From: Methanomassiliicoccales archaeon
GTDB lineage: Archaea; Thermoplasmatota; Thermoplasmata; RBG-16-68-12; SOIM01
Direction of reading: 5' to 3'
Assembly (NCBI GenBank): GCA_004377185.1
Contig: SOIM01000012.1
Span: 1-64,000 of the forward strand
Length of the DNA stretch: 64,000 bases
Numbering within the stretch: position 1 is the first letter of the stretch; every line of letters begins with the position of its first letter. The notes under the pieces are model-generated. The model was not told the origin of the DNA, made no database searches, and was given only the letters and a program-made list of their open reading frames with translations. Shown here one piece after another: positions 15,996-23,393 of this stretch. A program made the translations under genes and the position numbers.

Positions 15996-16095
15996 TTGGC
16001 TCAACCGCATACCGAGAACTTGGTAAGATCTGTGCAATGGTTCCTCCAGACGTAGGAGCTCTCACTCAAGAGATTAGGAAATATCTCGGATGAGG

Positions 16096-16455
16096 CTAAT
16101 GACCTTCTATGCGGAGAGCACCCAATTCGCAGGCAATGTCGTCAGTGAGCTGATATACGAACATACCTCCGCGCTTCTGTCCCTTGGGAGATTTGGGACT
16201 ATGTCGGTTCAGAAGACCTGCTTCCATGAGCTTCCTGACCTTTGCTATGCATGTCGACTGCTTCAGACCGGTAGAATAGCATATCTCTTCGATGGTGAGC
16301 GGCTGTTCCAGGGCACATGCCAGTATGAAGATGTCTGCTTCATCAACTTCAACATCGGACTTGTTATGAAAATAGCTCTTCAAATCCTCAAGATTGCCAA
16401 GGGTCTTTTCTCGATGCATTTGGCCCGGTCCCTCTGCAATACAAAATCGTCGCAT
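16096..16455 (-). CDS. Winged-helix transcriptional regulator
   Basis: A protein of 119 residues. DEADIFILACALEQPLTIEEI, then STGLKQSTCIAKVRKLMEAGLL, form a clear winged HTH, followed by a wing with KRGGMFVYQLTD. There is no effector domain. The first ATG (16455) overlaps a perfect palindrome, ATTGGTTACCAAT. The next Met (16419) is an alternative start. It likely represses its own promoter or the adjacent 126-aa gene. ArsR-like or TrmB-like HTHs are the closest general types. Confidence 0.65.
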   Translation of the reverse strand: MRRFCIAEGPGQMHREKTLGNLEDLKSYFHNKSDVEVDEADIFILACALEQPLTIEEICYSTGLKQSTCIAKVRKLMEAGLLNRHSPKSPKGQKRGGMFVYQLTDDIACELGALRIEGH

Positions 16456-16466
16456 TGGTTACCAAT
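16454..16466. promoter_or_regulatory. Palindromic operator candidate
   Basis: ATTGGTTACCAAT is a perfect 6+1+6 palindrome at the predicted start of the winged-helix gene, between a weak TATA-like tract (about 16475-16481) and the coding region. This is the expected position of an autoregulatory operator. Regulation is inferred. Confidence 0.4.
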
Positions 16467-16542
16467 AAGGATATTGTCATCATTATCAGGCGGGATAATA
16501 ATGAGAACGAACCCCTGGGTGCCAGAGGATTCACATTAGGAC

Positions 16543-16923
16543 TCAGGACTTGTACACGTATGCGACAACATCAGAGGTCGGTTTTATGCGCTTGGTGAGG
16601 TCGGTGACCAGATCGCCATCAACATATACATCGCCTCCCCTCTCTTGTAGGACCAGAAGGGTGTATGGCGAGTACATCTCCCGAATATACTTCTTCAACA
16701 CTACGCTCTTTTGAGTAAGCCAGGGGGGTTTCGTGACCTTCTTCCCGACTACGATCTCTTTCCTTCTCATCATTTGCCAATTGAGAGAAGAGAATAGCTT
16801 AAGGCTTTCGGAGTTGTCCTCAGGAATAGCAAATGATGTTTCCAGTGCTATTATCAGAATTGATAACGGTCTTGTTACCTCTCTCTCAGGAACTGATGAG
16901 AAAAGGTTGCGTCCCTCGAACAT
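16543..16923 (-). CDS. Hypothetical protein, 126 aa
   Basis: Not recognised. The C-terminal half is protein-like and basic (RRKEIVVGKKVTKPPWL, YIREMYSPYTLLVLQERGGD, DVVAYVYKS), whereas the first 50 residues are less convincing. The true start may be the Met-Met pair near 16773. There is no membrane segment or signal peptide. It lies upstream of the winged-helix gene on the same strand, 87 bp away. Confidence 0.4.
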   Translation of the reverse strand: MFEGRNLFSSVPEREVTRPLSILIIALETSFAIPEDNSESLKLFSSLNWQMMRRKEIVVGKKVTKPPWLTQKSVVLKKYIREMYSPYTLLVLQERGGDVYVDGDLVTDLTKRIKPTSDVVAYVYKS

Positions 16924-17111
16924 GAGAAAAAAAGGGAGACCGTTCCGACCAAAAACCAGAACTGAACGGCCTCGTTGTGGAGGGATGCTTAGATAACTGG
17001 GATAGAATAGATGCGCCCCTATATAAGCGTACTTCCCGTTACCCTCATCGACTCTAACCTCCCGCTAGGGCCAGTCGAGGACCACTATGCGCCAATTTTG
17101 GGACGTGCACT

Positions 17112-17552
17112 CTAACTTTTCCAACTTTCAATTTTTTCACAGTCGTAGCATTTTCCGTTATGGATGGAGATTGTGCCACCGCATTTCGGGCATCCGTGCC
17201 TTTTCCGTTCATTTTCTAGAAAAGTGTCAATGCCGTCATACTTAATCTCATTAAGATTTTCGATTGGGCTTGTGTTGAAATTTTTTCTGTAGCGTTCATC
17301 TATATGTTCAAGTCTTTCACAGGGAAAGTCTTCGCATTCAAAGCAAAAATCTACCTCATTATTGCTAAGTTTATTGCAACGTTTTTTGAGGTAAGCGCAT
17401 TGTTTGTTGCGGGGGCGACATCCTATGCAATGACTGATCTTACCTGCCTTTTTGGGAATATTCCTTGAATAGGCTAGATAGTGACTGCAAGCTCCACAAT
17501 TAATTCCGCAAGGCGCGACCAACTCTGCCTTCTCTCTGGGCATCAAGTACAC
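17112..17552 (-). CDS. DUF3795-like cysteine-rich protein
   Basis: A protein of 146 residues with many cysteines: APCGINCGACSHYL near the N-terminus, CIGCRPRNKQCAYLKKRC, then CFECEDFPCERL. This is the standard motif set of the DUF3795 family. The C-terminus adds a zinc-ribbon pair (CPKCGG, CYDCE). It likely binds metal, either zinc or an Fe-S cluster. No pathway is known for the family. The gene stands alone, with the palindromic repeat cluster 160-330 bp upstream. Confidence 0.75.
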   Translation of the reverse strand: MYLMPREKAELVAPCGINCGACSHYLAYSRNIPKKAGKISHCIGCRPRNKQCAYLKKRCNKLSNNEVDFCFECEDFPCERLEHIDERYRKNFNTSPIENLNEIKYDGIDTFLENERKRHGCPKCGGTISIHNGKCYDCEKIESWKS

Positions 17553-17973
17553 ATCCTTCTGCTTTTTGTGGTAGTCGCCTCCAGAAGTCCCGTATCTAGG
17601 TAAGCTTTCACCTACTTATCGTTTCCTAAATCTTCTGTGGGATCGGTGTATATCGCTCATATTAGCCCTCCCTCAATTATACTACTTCTTACCCGTACCT
17701 GCAGAGTCAAGAAAATGTCTCAGTTCAATGAGAACTCCGACACATTGTGATACTGGGTAGTTGTTTCTGTCACAGAATGTCCGAGTTGGTATAGCAAACT
17801 CGGACATTTCAGGTCAATTTGAGGGGTTTTTCGGGTAATATCTTCATATAGGAGGGAGAAAGGGAACACGAACTCGGACATTTGGGAATCTTTGAGCTAG
17901 GTTCTGCCTATTGACCTATTCAATGTCCCTTTGCCACAACCAGAACAAACGCTGCGTGACATCGCTTCTGTCG
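17553..17973. other. Intergenic region holding a palindromic repeat cluster
   Basis: No ORF is supported here. Apart from the AACTCGGACATT palindromes (listed separately) I see only an AT-rich stretch at 17820-17870 with TCATATAGG. Confidence 0.5.
17714..17883. repeat. Cluster of inverted repeats AATGTCCGAGTT / AACTCGGACATT
   Basis: A perfect 12-bp inverted repeat (17776-17787 and 17797-17808, 9-nt spacer) is preceded by a degenerate pair (AATGTCTCAGTT 17714 and AACTCCGACACATT 17733) and followed by a third direct half-site, AACTCGGACATTT, at 17871-17883. Spacing is irregular, so this is not CRISPR. Regulator binding sites or RNA hairpins are the main options. Confidence 0.7.
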
Positions 17974-18093
17974 TCAGTCCTCTTTCTTGCGACGTTTCAA
18001 ACCCTTCTCCAAAGTGGCCCTGACTCCAGGATCTGGTTTGACTGAGGTGATTTGACCGCCGGGCTTCTTGGGCTTCTTTCCCTCTTTGTCCAT
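17974..18093 (-). CDS. Small basic protein, 39 aa (absent from ORF track)
   Basis: MDKEGKKPKKPGGQITSVKP followed by a helix ending in KGLKRRKKED. ATG 18093 is preceded by AAGGGTGGAAATC, a good ribosome-binding site, and begins 11 bp after the stop of the membrane-protein gene upstream on the same strand. The tight spacing and ribosome-binding site support a real gene. The protein is highly charged and soluble. It may be an accessory peptide of the membrane-protein operon. Function unknown. Confidence 0.5.
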   Translation of the reverse strand: MDKEGKKPKKPGGQITSVKPDPGVRATLEKGLKRRKKED

Positions 18094-18104
18094 GATTTCC
18101 ACCC

Positions 18105-18674
18105 TTAACTCAATTGACTAAGGACTAACACAGTAATAAAGGCTAGCATTGTGCCGACTGCGAACCAGAGGGATTCCTGAGCTGACCTTACCAGATTAAC
18201 TATCCTTCTTCGTCTCTCGTAGTTTACCCTGAACTCATCCGCTATCTCAACCACAAGGAATTTCCTAGTGTAGGTCTCCGTTTCGTCTTCGAATTTCTTG
18301 ATGAATTCCTGAGGATTGATTATTTCTATTTCACTCGTCATCCAAGCCCTCAGCGACAGCATCATCGCCCCGATGCAGAAAACGAGACCTAGCCCAGTCA
18401 CGGTGGCCAGCAACCAAGACACCTCTGGGGTAGCATATCCTCCCCCACCTATCGAGATAACACCTGTAGCTAGAAAGAGGCTCGCGACCACTGCCCCCAC
18501 GTTAAAGATGCTCCCAGCCTTGGAATCAATAGATTCTGAAGCCTGAAAGAGCCCATCATAGGATCTGAGGACCGTTTCGTAGATTAAATCAAGCGACGAC
18601 TTGTCTTCTTCTGGCTCTGCCGGTTGCTGGTCGGGCTTTTCTTCGTCAGTTTGCCTATTGCTGTCAGTTTCCAT
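18105..18674 (-). CDS. Membrane protein resembling 2TM/Pycsar-type effectors
   Basis: The start is ATG 18674 (METDSNRQ), with AGAGGTG upstream. The track's longer form has a poor N-terminus. An acidic disordered N-terminus leads to LIYETVLRSYDGLFQASESI and DSKAGSIFNVGAVV. The D-x-KA entering a first TM is the signature of small membrane effectors associated with nucleotide-signalling defence (SMODS-associated and Pycsar-type 2TM proteins). A second TM (about 90-115) and a C-terminal TM follow. No cyclase is encoded nearby, so the family resemblance may reflect fold only. It is co-transcribed with the TM protein upstream and the 39-aa protein downstream. Confidence 0.6.
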   Translation of the reverse strand: METDSNRQTDEEKPDQQPAEPEEDKSSLDLIYETVLRSYDGLFQASESIDSKAGSIFNVGAVVASLFLATGVISIGGGGYATPEVSWLLATVTGLGLVFCIGAMMLSLRAWMTSEIEIINPQEFIKKFEDETETYTRKFLVVEIADEFRVNYERRRRIVNLVRSAQESLWFAVGTMLAFITVLVLSQLS

Positions 18675-18720
18675 CTGGAGCACCTCTGCGTTGTCCCACC
18701 AAATGCAGGGGGAGTCAGGT

Positions 18721-19161
18721 CTACGTCTCGGGAGGAGGTAGAAACCACTCAGGAACGGGGACCTTTGCATTCTCTGGTCTCCGCGTTATGAGGGACCGCC
18801 AAATCCCCTCCTGCCATCTTGTTCTAATGGCTTTGTTGGCTACCATTTTCCCTAGATCCTTGTAGGTGAACTTTCGGCAATGGTTTAGATAGAGGGTGAC
18901 CAAGTCAACATACAAATCAGCATTGCCCCGGTGGACTGTCGCTATGAGAGCCTTCAACTCATCTGTAGTGGCGGCCTCAATGAGTTCCTGACGATGCGCC
19001 TTCCGTAGTACTAGAGTCCTTGTGCGCTGTATCGCCGCCATCAAGTTGGTCCTTATCATAGTCACAACTCTTCTTTTTGACTGATGCTCAAAGATGGCAA
19101 GCACAAATCCTAATAGTCCGATGCTGATTCCAATGACACCGATCCAAACCTCAACTGTCAC
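18721..19161 (-). CDS. Small membrane protein with cytosolic helical domain, 146 aa
   Basis: One N-terminal TM (EVWIGVIGISIGLLGFVLAIF) is followed by a basic helical cytosolic domain of about 120 residues (MIRTNLMAAIQRTRTLVLRK, VDLVTLYLNHCRKFTYKDLG). The start is GTG 19161 with GAGGTGAT just upstream. It is the first gene of the operon with the 2TM-like protein and the 39-aa protein. Its layout resembles the protein at 24954-25643, but I see no clear sequence match. Not recognised. Confidence 0.55.
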   Translation of the reverse strand: MTVEVWIGVIGISIGLLGFVLAIFEHQSKRRVVTMIRTNLMAAIQRTRTLVLRKAHRQELIEAATTDELKALIATVHRGNADLYVDLVTLYLNHCRKFTYKDLGKMVANKAIRTRWQEGIWRSLITRRPENAKVPVPEWFLPPPET

Positions 19162-19214
19162 TATATCACCTCAAGGCTCGCTCAACGCTCACAATAGGAA
19201 CCTGACAGCAACTA

Positions 19215-19226
19215 CATATATATTAG
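19215..19226. promoter_or_regulatory. Bidirectional TATA region between divergent operons
   Basis: CATATATATTAG reads as a TATA element on both strands. On the minus strand it gives a leader of about 33 nt to GTG 19161, and on the plus strand about 38 nt to ATG 19283. Both messages then carry Shine-Dalgarno sequences. Confidence 0.5.
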
Positions 19227-19282
19227 GTACAGCGTTATCCTCATCGACAAGAATGGTCACCTTAAAGATGAGGTGAATATGG

Positions 19283-19459
19283 ATGGAAAAAGTATACGTG
19301 GTTGTGGCAAACTGCCAGGGATTGACCGAAAGTGTACACACATTCCGTGATGAAGAAATAGCTAACGATGAGAAAGGAAAAATCCGTAATGACTACCTCA
19401 AAACATATTCAGATGAGGATGAGGTTATTGTTACTGTTCACGAAACGGTATTACAGTGA
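19283..19459 (+). CDS. Small acidic protein, 58 aa (absent from ORF track)
   Basis: MEKVYVVVANCQGLTESVHT followed by a charged stretch and a final DEVIVTVHETVLQ. ATG 19283 has GAGGTGA six bases upstream, a strong ribosome-binding site, and the divergent TATA element lies at a suitable distance. Strand-forming hydrophobic ends around a charged middle suggest a small folded domain. It is divergent from the 2TM-like operon and could be its regulator or antidote (inference). Not recognised as a family. Confidence 0.6.
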   Translation: MEKVYVVVANCQGLTESVHTFRDEEIANDEKGKIRNDYLKTYSDEDEVIVTVHETVLQ

Positions 19460-19590
19460 AACCTGGAATGCAGAATAATCCGACTAGAAGTCCATCCTGA
19501 GTTGAGGGGGGCATGAGGTAGGGATGACTGATGAGCATTGATTTGAAGAAACTAGGAAGAAAGGACGACCACCGATTGGTGAGTGCCTCC

Positions 19591-20805
19591 TCATCTCGGA
19601 CAGGGATGTTCCTCGTCTGGGAACCAAGCATCTGGCAATGCTCTTTTGACTCTGCTCTTTGACATGTCTCTCAATTCCATTGATTTCCTCTTGCTAACTT
19701 TTTTGTTCTCGAGCGTTTTGCTATGGAAAGAGAATCCGTGACGCACGCAGATATTATGTCTTCTTACGTTCCTCCTGAATTCCTTGACTTGCCTATCTGT
19801 CCATTTGGGATGTATGTAGTAGTCTTCTCGAGTCTGTGATTTTCGGGAGTTGAAATTATCGAACAATTGGTCAAGCGGTCTGAACCTGCAGTCGTCCACT
19901 TGGACCCTCCAGTTCCAACATTTCACTCTTTTCTTCTCCATCTTCGTGTACGGGATTTCCCAGTTGAACATCATGAAGATGCCGATGTCCTTATGAGCGA
20001 ATCCTGCGTCTTCCAAAATCTGGACTTGCTTTTCAATTCGAGGATGGTTGCCGTACTTAGTATCCCATGCAATCTTCGGATTCACAAATCTTGCCTTTCT
20101 CAGAAGCTTCCCCAGATGGGGATTCTTCTCTAGAATCCTCCCATCAAATCCGCTCTGGGACTCGCAGACCATGGACTTTCCTTTCCACCTGGTCTTCGCC
20201 AATTCCTCCAGTATGTTCTTAATCGATGGATTGGCCAGGAGATTGTTGTCATAGAACACAATCTTGTTGTTGCATATCAGACGTCTCACACTCTTTTTGA
20301 AGCTTATCTCAGGCTCAACTTTCCATGTGCCGCAAAACGAACATCTCCTGGGGCAGCCCCGCGATGCATGCAGAATCTGACAGTCTAGAGGCCCCGGATT
20401 AGTCTTAATGAGCGAGTAGTCGGCCTTGTATTTTTCTGCCGATTTGAAGATTCCCTTACGTGGTTTGACTCTGTATCTGTCGCAGGTCTCCTTGAATCTG
20501 GGATCATCAAACATCAAGGATACGTATATGCCACCCACTCGAATCTCCGCTTCTGGAAAGCGGTCACGATAGAACTCAACGCTTTCCCAGAATTCCTCAC
20601 TCCAGTAGGTGAACAGAGATGTGATGTAGATCTCATCCGGGGTGAAGTTCACATCCAAATTGCCCCGAACCAATTGGACCCTTTGGGCGTGCCTTCTGCG
20701 TTTCAAATAGGCACCGATCTTGAGCAGCCCTATTGGTAGGAAGTTCTTATGATTCCGGCTCTTCTTTGGAATTGGGAAATCAGGCTCGACTAGAAGGAAA
20801 TCCAC
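19591..20805 (-). CDS. B12-binding-type radical SAM protein
   Basis: A protein of 404 residues. The N-terminus (FLLVEPDFPIPKKSRNHKNF, LPIGLLKIGAYLKRR, and later EIRVGGIYVSLM) has the layout of a cobalamin-binding Rossmann domain, although no D-x-H-x-x-G is obvious. HASRGCPRRCSFCGTW carries the C-x3-C-x2-C [4Fe-4S] motif of radical SAM enzymes. The C-terminus is basic with several aromatic residues. It is the last gene of a four-gene operon and overlaps the upstream gene by 26 bp. The substrate is unknown. Pairing with a second radical SAM enzyme and an ATPase suggests modification or repair of a macromolecule. Confidence 0.75.
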   Translation of the reverse strand: MDFLLVEPDFPIPKKSRNHKNFLPIGLLKIGAYLKRRRHAQRVQLVRGNLDVNFTPDEIYITSLFTYWSEEFWESVEFYRDRFPEAEIRVGGIYVSLMFDDPRFKETCDRYRVKPRKGIFKSAEKYKADYSLIKTNPGPLDCQILHASRGCPRRCSFCGTWKVEPEISFKKSVRRLICNNKIVFYDNNLLANPSIKNILEELAKTRWKGKSMVCESQSGFDGRILEKNPHLGKLLRKARFVNPKIAWDTKYGNHPRIEKQVQILEDAGFAHKDIGIFMMFNWEIPYTKMEKKRVKCWNWRVQVDDCRFRPLDQLFDNFNSRKSQTREDYYIHPKWTDRQVKEFRRNVRRHNICVRHGFSFHSKTLENKKVSKRKSMELRDMSKSRVKRALPDAWFPDEEHPCPR

Positions 20806-21679
20806 TCTCTACACCTCCAACAATCAGCGGCGGACGCACGGGGCTTGCCTCAACTTTATCGGAATAGACTTGGAAAAGGGGGCAATTTAGGATTGATTTG
20901 AGACTTAGCCTTTTTGGGAATACAATCCTCTTGCTGTATTTGAGATCGAAAATGAAATGCATCATGGGCACGTTACCGGTTCCTTTGTAGTGAAAACAGC
21001 GATATGCCCTGAGAGAGAATCTGAAGGTTCTTCCATAGTCTTCAATGAGATGAGGGACATAGACCTTAAGCTTGTGTTTGACACCATGAGAGAGGTACCA
21101 ATTGATTGTATCTTGGGCATTGATGCCGAGTTCAGCCAGTTCCTCTCGAATGTGATGAAGATTGAGATCATATTCCTGGCCTCTCTTTTCTCTGAATCCC
21201 ACCGTGAGGAAAAGGAGGAAGGATGTCTGTTGATGCATCTGCCGTCTGAAAAGCTCCCGAATTGCGTCGATTCGTAAGTCGTGGACGAGGATGTTTGAGA
21301 ACCCTATGAAGCCTCCTTCAAAGTCGAGGTTGACTACTTGGAACGAGTCCTTGCCAGGGATTTCGCCGACATCGTCCTCCCAGTTCAAAAGTATCGACTC
21401 AACATCACCTTGGAGAATCTGGGTCCTATCACTCAAACCTAGGGATCCTGCAGTCATCTGCATTATTCCGAGATTCTCGGTCTTATTTTCCACCGCTATG
21501 ATGAAGCCCAGGTAGTCCCCCCACTCTTTCACGTCGAGCATTGAAGGACCTGGCATCCCGAAGTATGTTATGTCATCATATGGCTGCTGGAACTTGCTTC
21601 GTATCGCAGCAACATCATATTCTCTCCGTAACAAGTCTTTGGGACGATTCGTCACAAACATCTCCAAATCCATCCTCAC
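20780..21679 (-). CDS. Rossmann-fold protein of methyltransferase-like appearance
   Basis: A protein of 299 residues. The first half reads like a class I SAM-methyltransferase core: YFGMPGPSMLDVKEW, then FIIAVENKTENL at the acidic loop, DRTQILQGDVESIL, and VVNLDFEGGF at the motif IV position. The usual G-x-G-x-G loop is not obvious, so SAM binding is uncertain. A helical C-terminal part ends with basic and hydrophobic strands. It overlaps the GHKL ATPase stop by 4 bp (ATGA), which implies translational coupling. I do not recognise a named family. Confidence 0.5.
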   Translation of the reverse strand: MRMDLEMFVTNRPKDLLRREYDVAAIRSKFQQPYDDITYFGMPGPSMLDVKEWGDYLGFIIAVENKTENLGIMQMTAGSLGLSDRTQILQGDVESILLNWEDDVGEIPGKDSFQVVNLDFEGGFIGFSNILVHDLRIDAIRELFRRQMHQQTSFLLFLTVGFREKRGQEYDLNLHHIREELAELGINAQDTINWYLSHGVKHKLKVYVPHLIEDYGRTFRFSLRAYRCFHYKGTGNVPMMHFIFDLKYSKRIVFPKRLSLKSILNCPLFQVYSDKVEASPVRPPLIVGGVESGFPSSRA

Positions 21680-23358
21680 AAGGCGAGCCTGTGTTCAATC
21701 TTTTCAAGGACATCTCTAATCTCTTCGTCGTTCTTCAATATGGATTCAACTGTAAGAACCTCCATAATTAGGAAAATGGCATCGCTCCAATCTGAGTGGC
21801 CCACTCGATGACACATCTCCTCTACTGCGCCAGGAATCCACTTGGGAAGGGGCTTTTCTTCCTCTACACCTGCCACGGCCTCTGCAGGAAGCCCTTCCTC
21901 TATTTCCCCCACAAACTCACGGCCACATCCAGAGCACGTGGTCTCGTCCGCACCCAGAACTACGCCACAATCCGGGCATATAGATCCTTCAATCACGGCA
22001 CTCTCCTCTGCTTCAGATGGGGCCTCCTCTGCCAGCACCTCCTCCTTTGGAGGTTCAGAGTTCTTCAGGAGCCAGCTCTCTACCCTTTTGAGTTTTGTTT
22101 CTACCTTCTTTTTCATCACGTTAGGTATCAGCTTGTTTTTCTTGTCATTCCTCAGGTTGTCTCGGAGTCTCTTTGCGTTCGTTATGGCACTAAGCCAGTC
22201 TTCTCTGTCAGCGAACTCTGGACGTGTGTTAAGGAGTTCACTAGCTTGCTCGATTCTTTGTTCAGCTCGCATTTTTGCTGACTTCGTCCGACTCATCTTG
22301 ACGATGCTCTTCAGGACTTTCTTCCTGAGTGCTTCTTCAAGGGCATCACGATCTGGGGATGCTTCGAATTCGACTCGCTCGGTGTTCGGTAACAGCCTAC
22401 TCGAGGTAATATGAATCTCGCCAGTGACATATTCCACCAGATGTTTGTTCTTCACATCTGCAAAGACATTGGCCACGGTTGACCGATTGCCTATGGCGAA
22501 GCCCTTTTTTCTATATAGAAGTCCTCGGGATTGTTCATCATCTATCTTCCCGGTCTTGCTGTTCTGGCATATCCAATAGACGCCCACAAGCCTTTTACCC
22601 TTATTGATGGTTCCGAAATCTGGTGAATCGAGGCTGATGTACTTCGGGGATTTGTAGACTGGTTTGCCGTCAAGTTTGAGGTCCACAACCTTGAAGTCCC
22701 GTCCAAGCTGTTTCTTGAGGTGAGAATCTATCTTGCCTCGATATGGGAAAGTCCGCTCGAACTTGACAGGGACCGTCGTCTCGAGATAGTTTCTCACACT
22801 GTCATAATCCAGAATCTCCTCGAAATCTTCATTAATGTCAATGAGCTGGACGACAGTGCCATAGCGCCTTCTGAGGGCTTTGGATGCTGGTATTTCCTTC
22901 CATCCAACATTGCTCTCAAGACTCTCAACCAGTGATATGGACTCCCCTTTCGCCACATCTTTCCGCAGTCCTTTGCAGTCAATGATGATGTGGTAGTAGT
23001 TCTGGTTGTCTGTTCGTTTTGTCGTCAGAACAACCCGGTCGCATATTGCCACACCTGAGTAGATACCAATGCCTCTAAAGCCTATGTTCTCGACGACATC
23101 CTTGGGCGAGAACCCCACCCTTACAGCCTCTCTGATTCCATCGAAGTCCATACCTGGACCATTGCCGCTGATAGTGACCTTTTTTGATTCAAGCTTCAGT
23201 TCGATTTTAGATGCGGGAGGCTCGTTGTCCATCTCATTCGAAATATATTCTCTCAGCACATTCATTGGATTCTTATACAACCCTGTTGTGATTGACTCCA
23301 TCAGGAATATTCCGACATCGTCCACTCCGAATTCAAACGACTTGAGGTCTTCTTCCAA
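21676..23358 (-). CDS. GHKL (Hsp90/MutL-type) ATPase with C-terminal zinc ribbon
   Basis: The N-terminal domain has the GHKL motifs: LREYISNEMDN (N-box with Glu and Asn), ISGNGPGMDF in the D-x-G-x-G position, and GFRGIGIYSG for the ATP lid. The usual adenine-contacting Asp of DNGxGM appears as Gly here (SGNGPGM), which could weaken nucleotide binding. The middle resembles Hsp90/MutL S5-like strands. The C-terminus holds a zinc ribbon (CPDCGVVLGADETTCSGC) and a helical tail. The start is TTG 23358, preceded by GAGGAGGG. The track's 23448 start would overlap the upstream radical SAM gene. It likely couples ATP-driven clamping to the two radical SAM partners (inference). Confidence 0.75.
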   Translation of the reverse strand: MEEDLKSFEFGVDDVGIFLMESITTGLYKNPMNVLREYISNEMDNEPPASKIELKLESKKVTISGNGPGMDFDGIREAVRVGFSPKDVVENIGFRGIGIYSGVAICDRVVLTTKRTDNQNYYHIIIDCKGLRKDVAKGESISLVESLESNVGWKEIPASKALRRRYGTVVQLIDINEDFEEILDYDSVRNYLETTVPVKFERTFPYRGKIDSHLKKQLGRDFKVVDLKLDGKPVYKSPKYISLDSPDFGTINKGKRLVGVYWICQNSKTGKIDDEQSRGLLYRKKGFAIGNRSTVANVFADVKNKHLVEYVTGEIHITSSRLLPNTERVEFEASPDRDALEEALRKKVLKSIVKMSRTKSAKMRAEQRIEQASELLNTRPEFADREDWLSAITNAKRLRDNLRNDKKNKLIPNVMKKKVETKLKRVESWLLKNSEPPKEEVLAEEAPSEAEESAVIEGSICPDCGVVLGADETTCSGCGREFVGEIEEGLPAEAVAGVEEEKPLPKWIPGAVEEMCHRVGHSDWSDAIFLIMEVLTVESILKNDEEIRDVLEKIEHRLAL

Positions 23359-23393
23359 GTGAAACCCTCCTCTTGAGTTTTGTGTCTGTTTTT

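Noticed and set aside
17714-17883. Possible CRISPR array
   Set aside because: The repeats are palindromic half-sites with irregular spacing and only three or four copies, and no cas genes are nearby.
21842-22414. 190-aa ORF on the plus strand within the GHKL ATPase
   Set aside because: Antisense shadow with Ser/Phe runs, while the minus strand carries clear GHKL and zinc-ribbon motifs.
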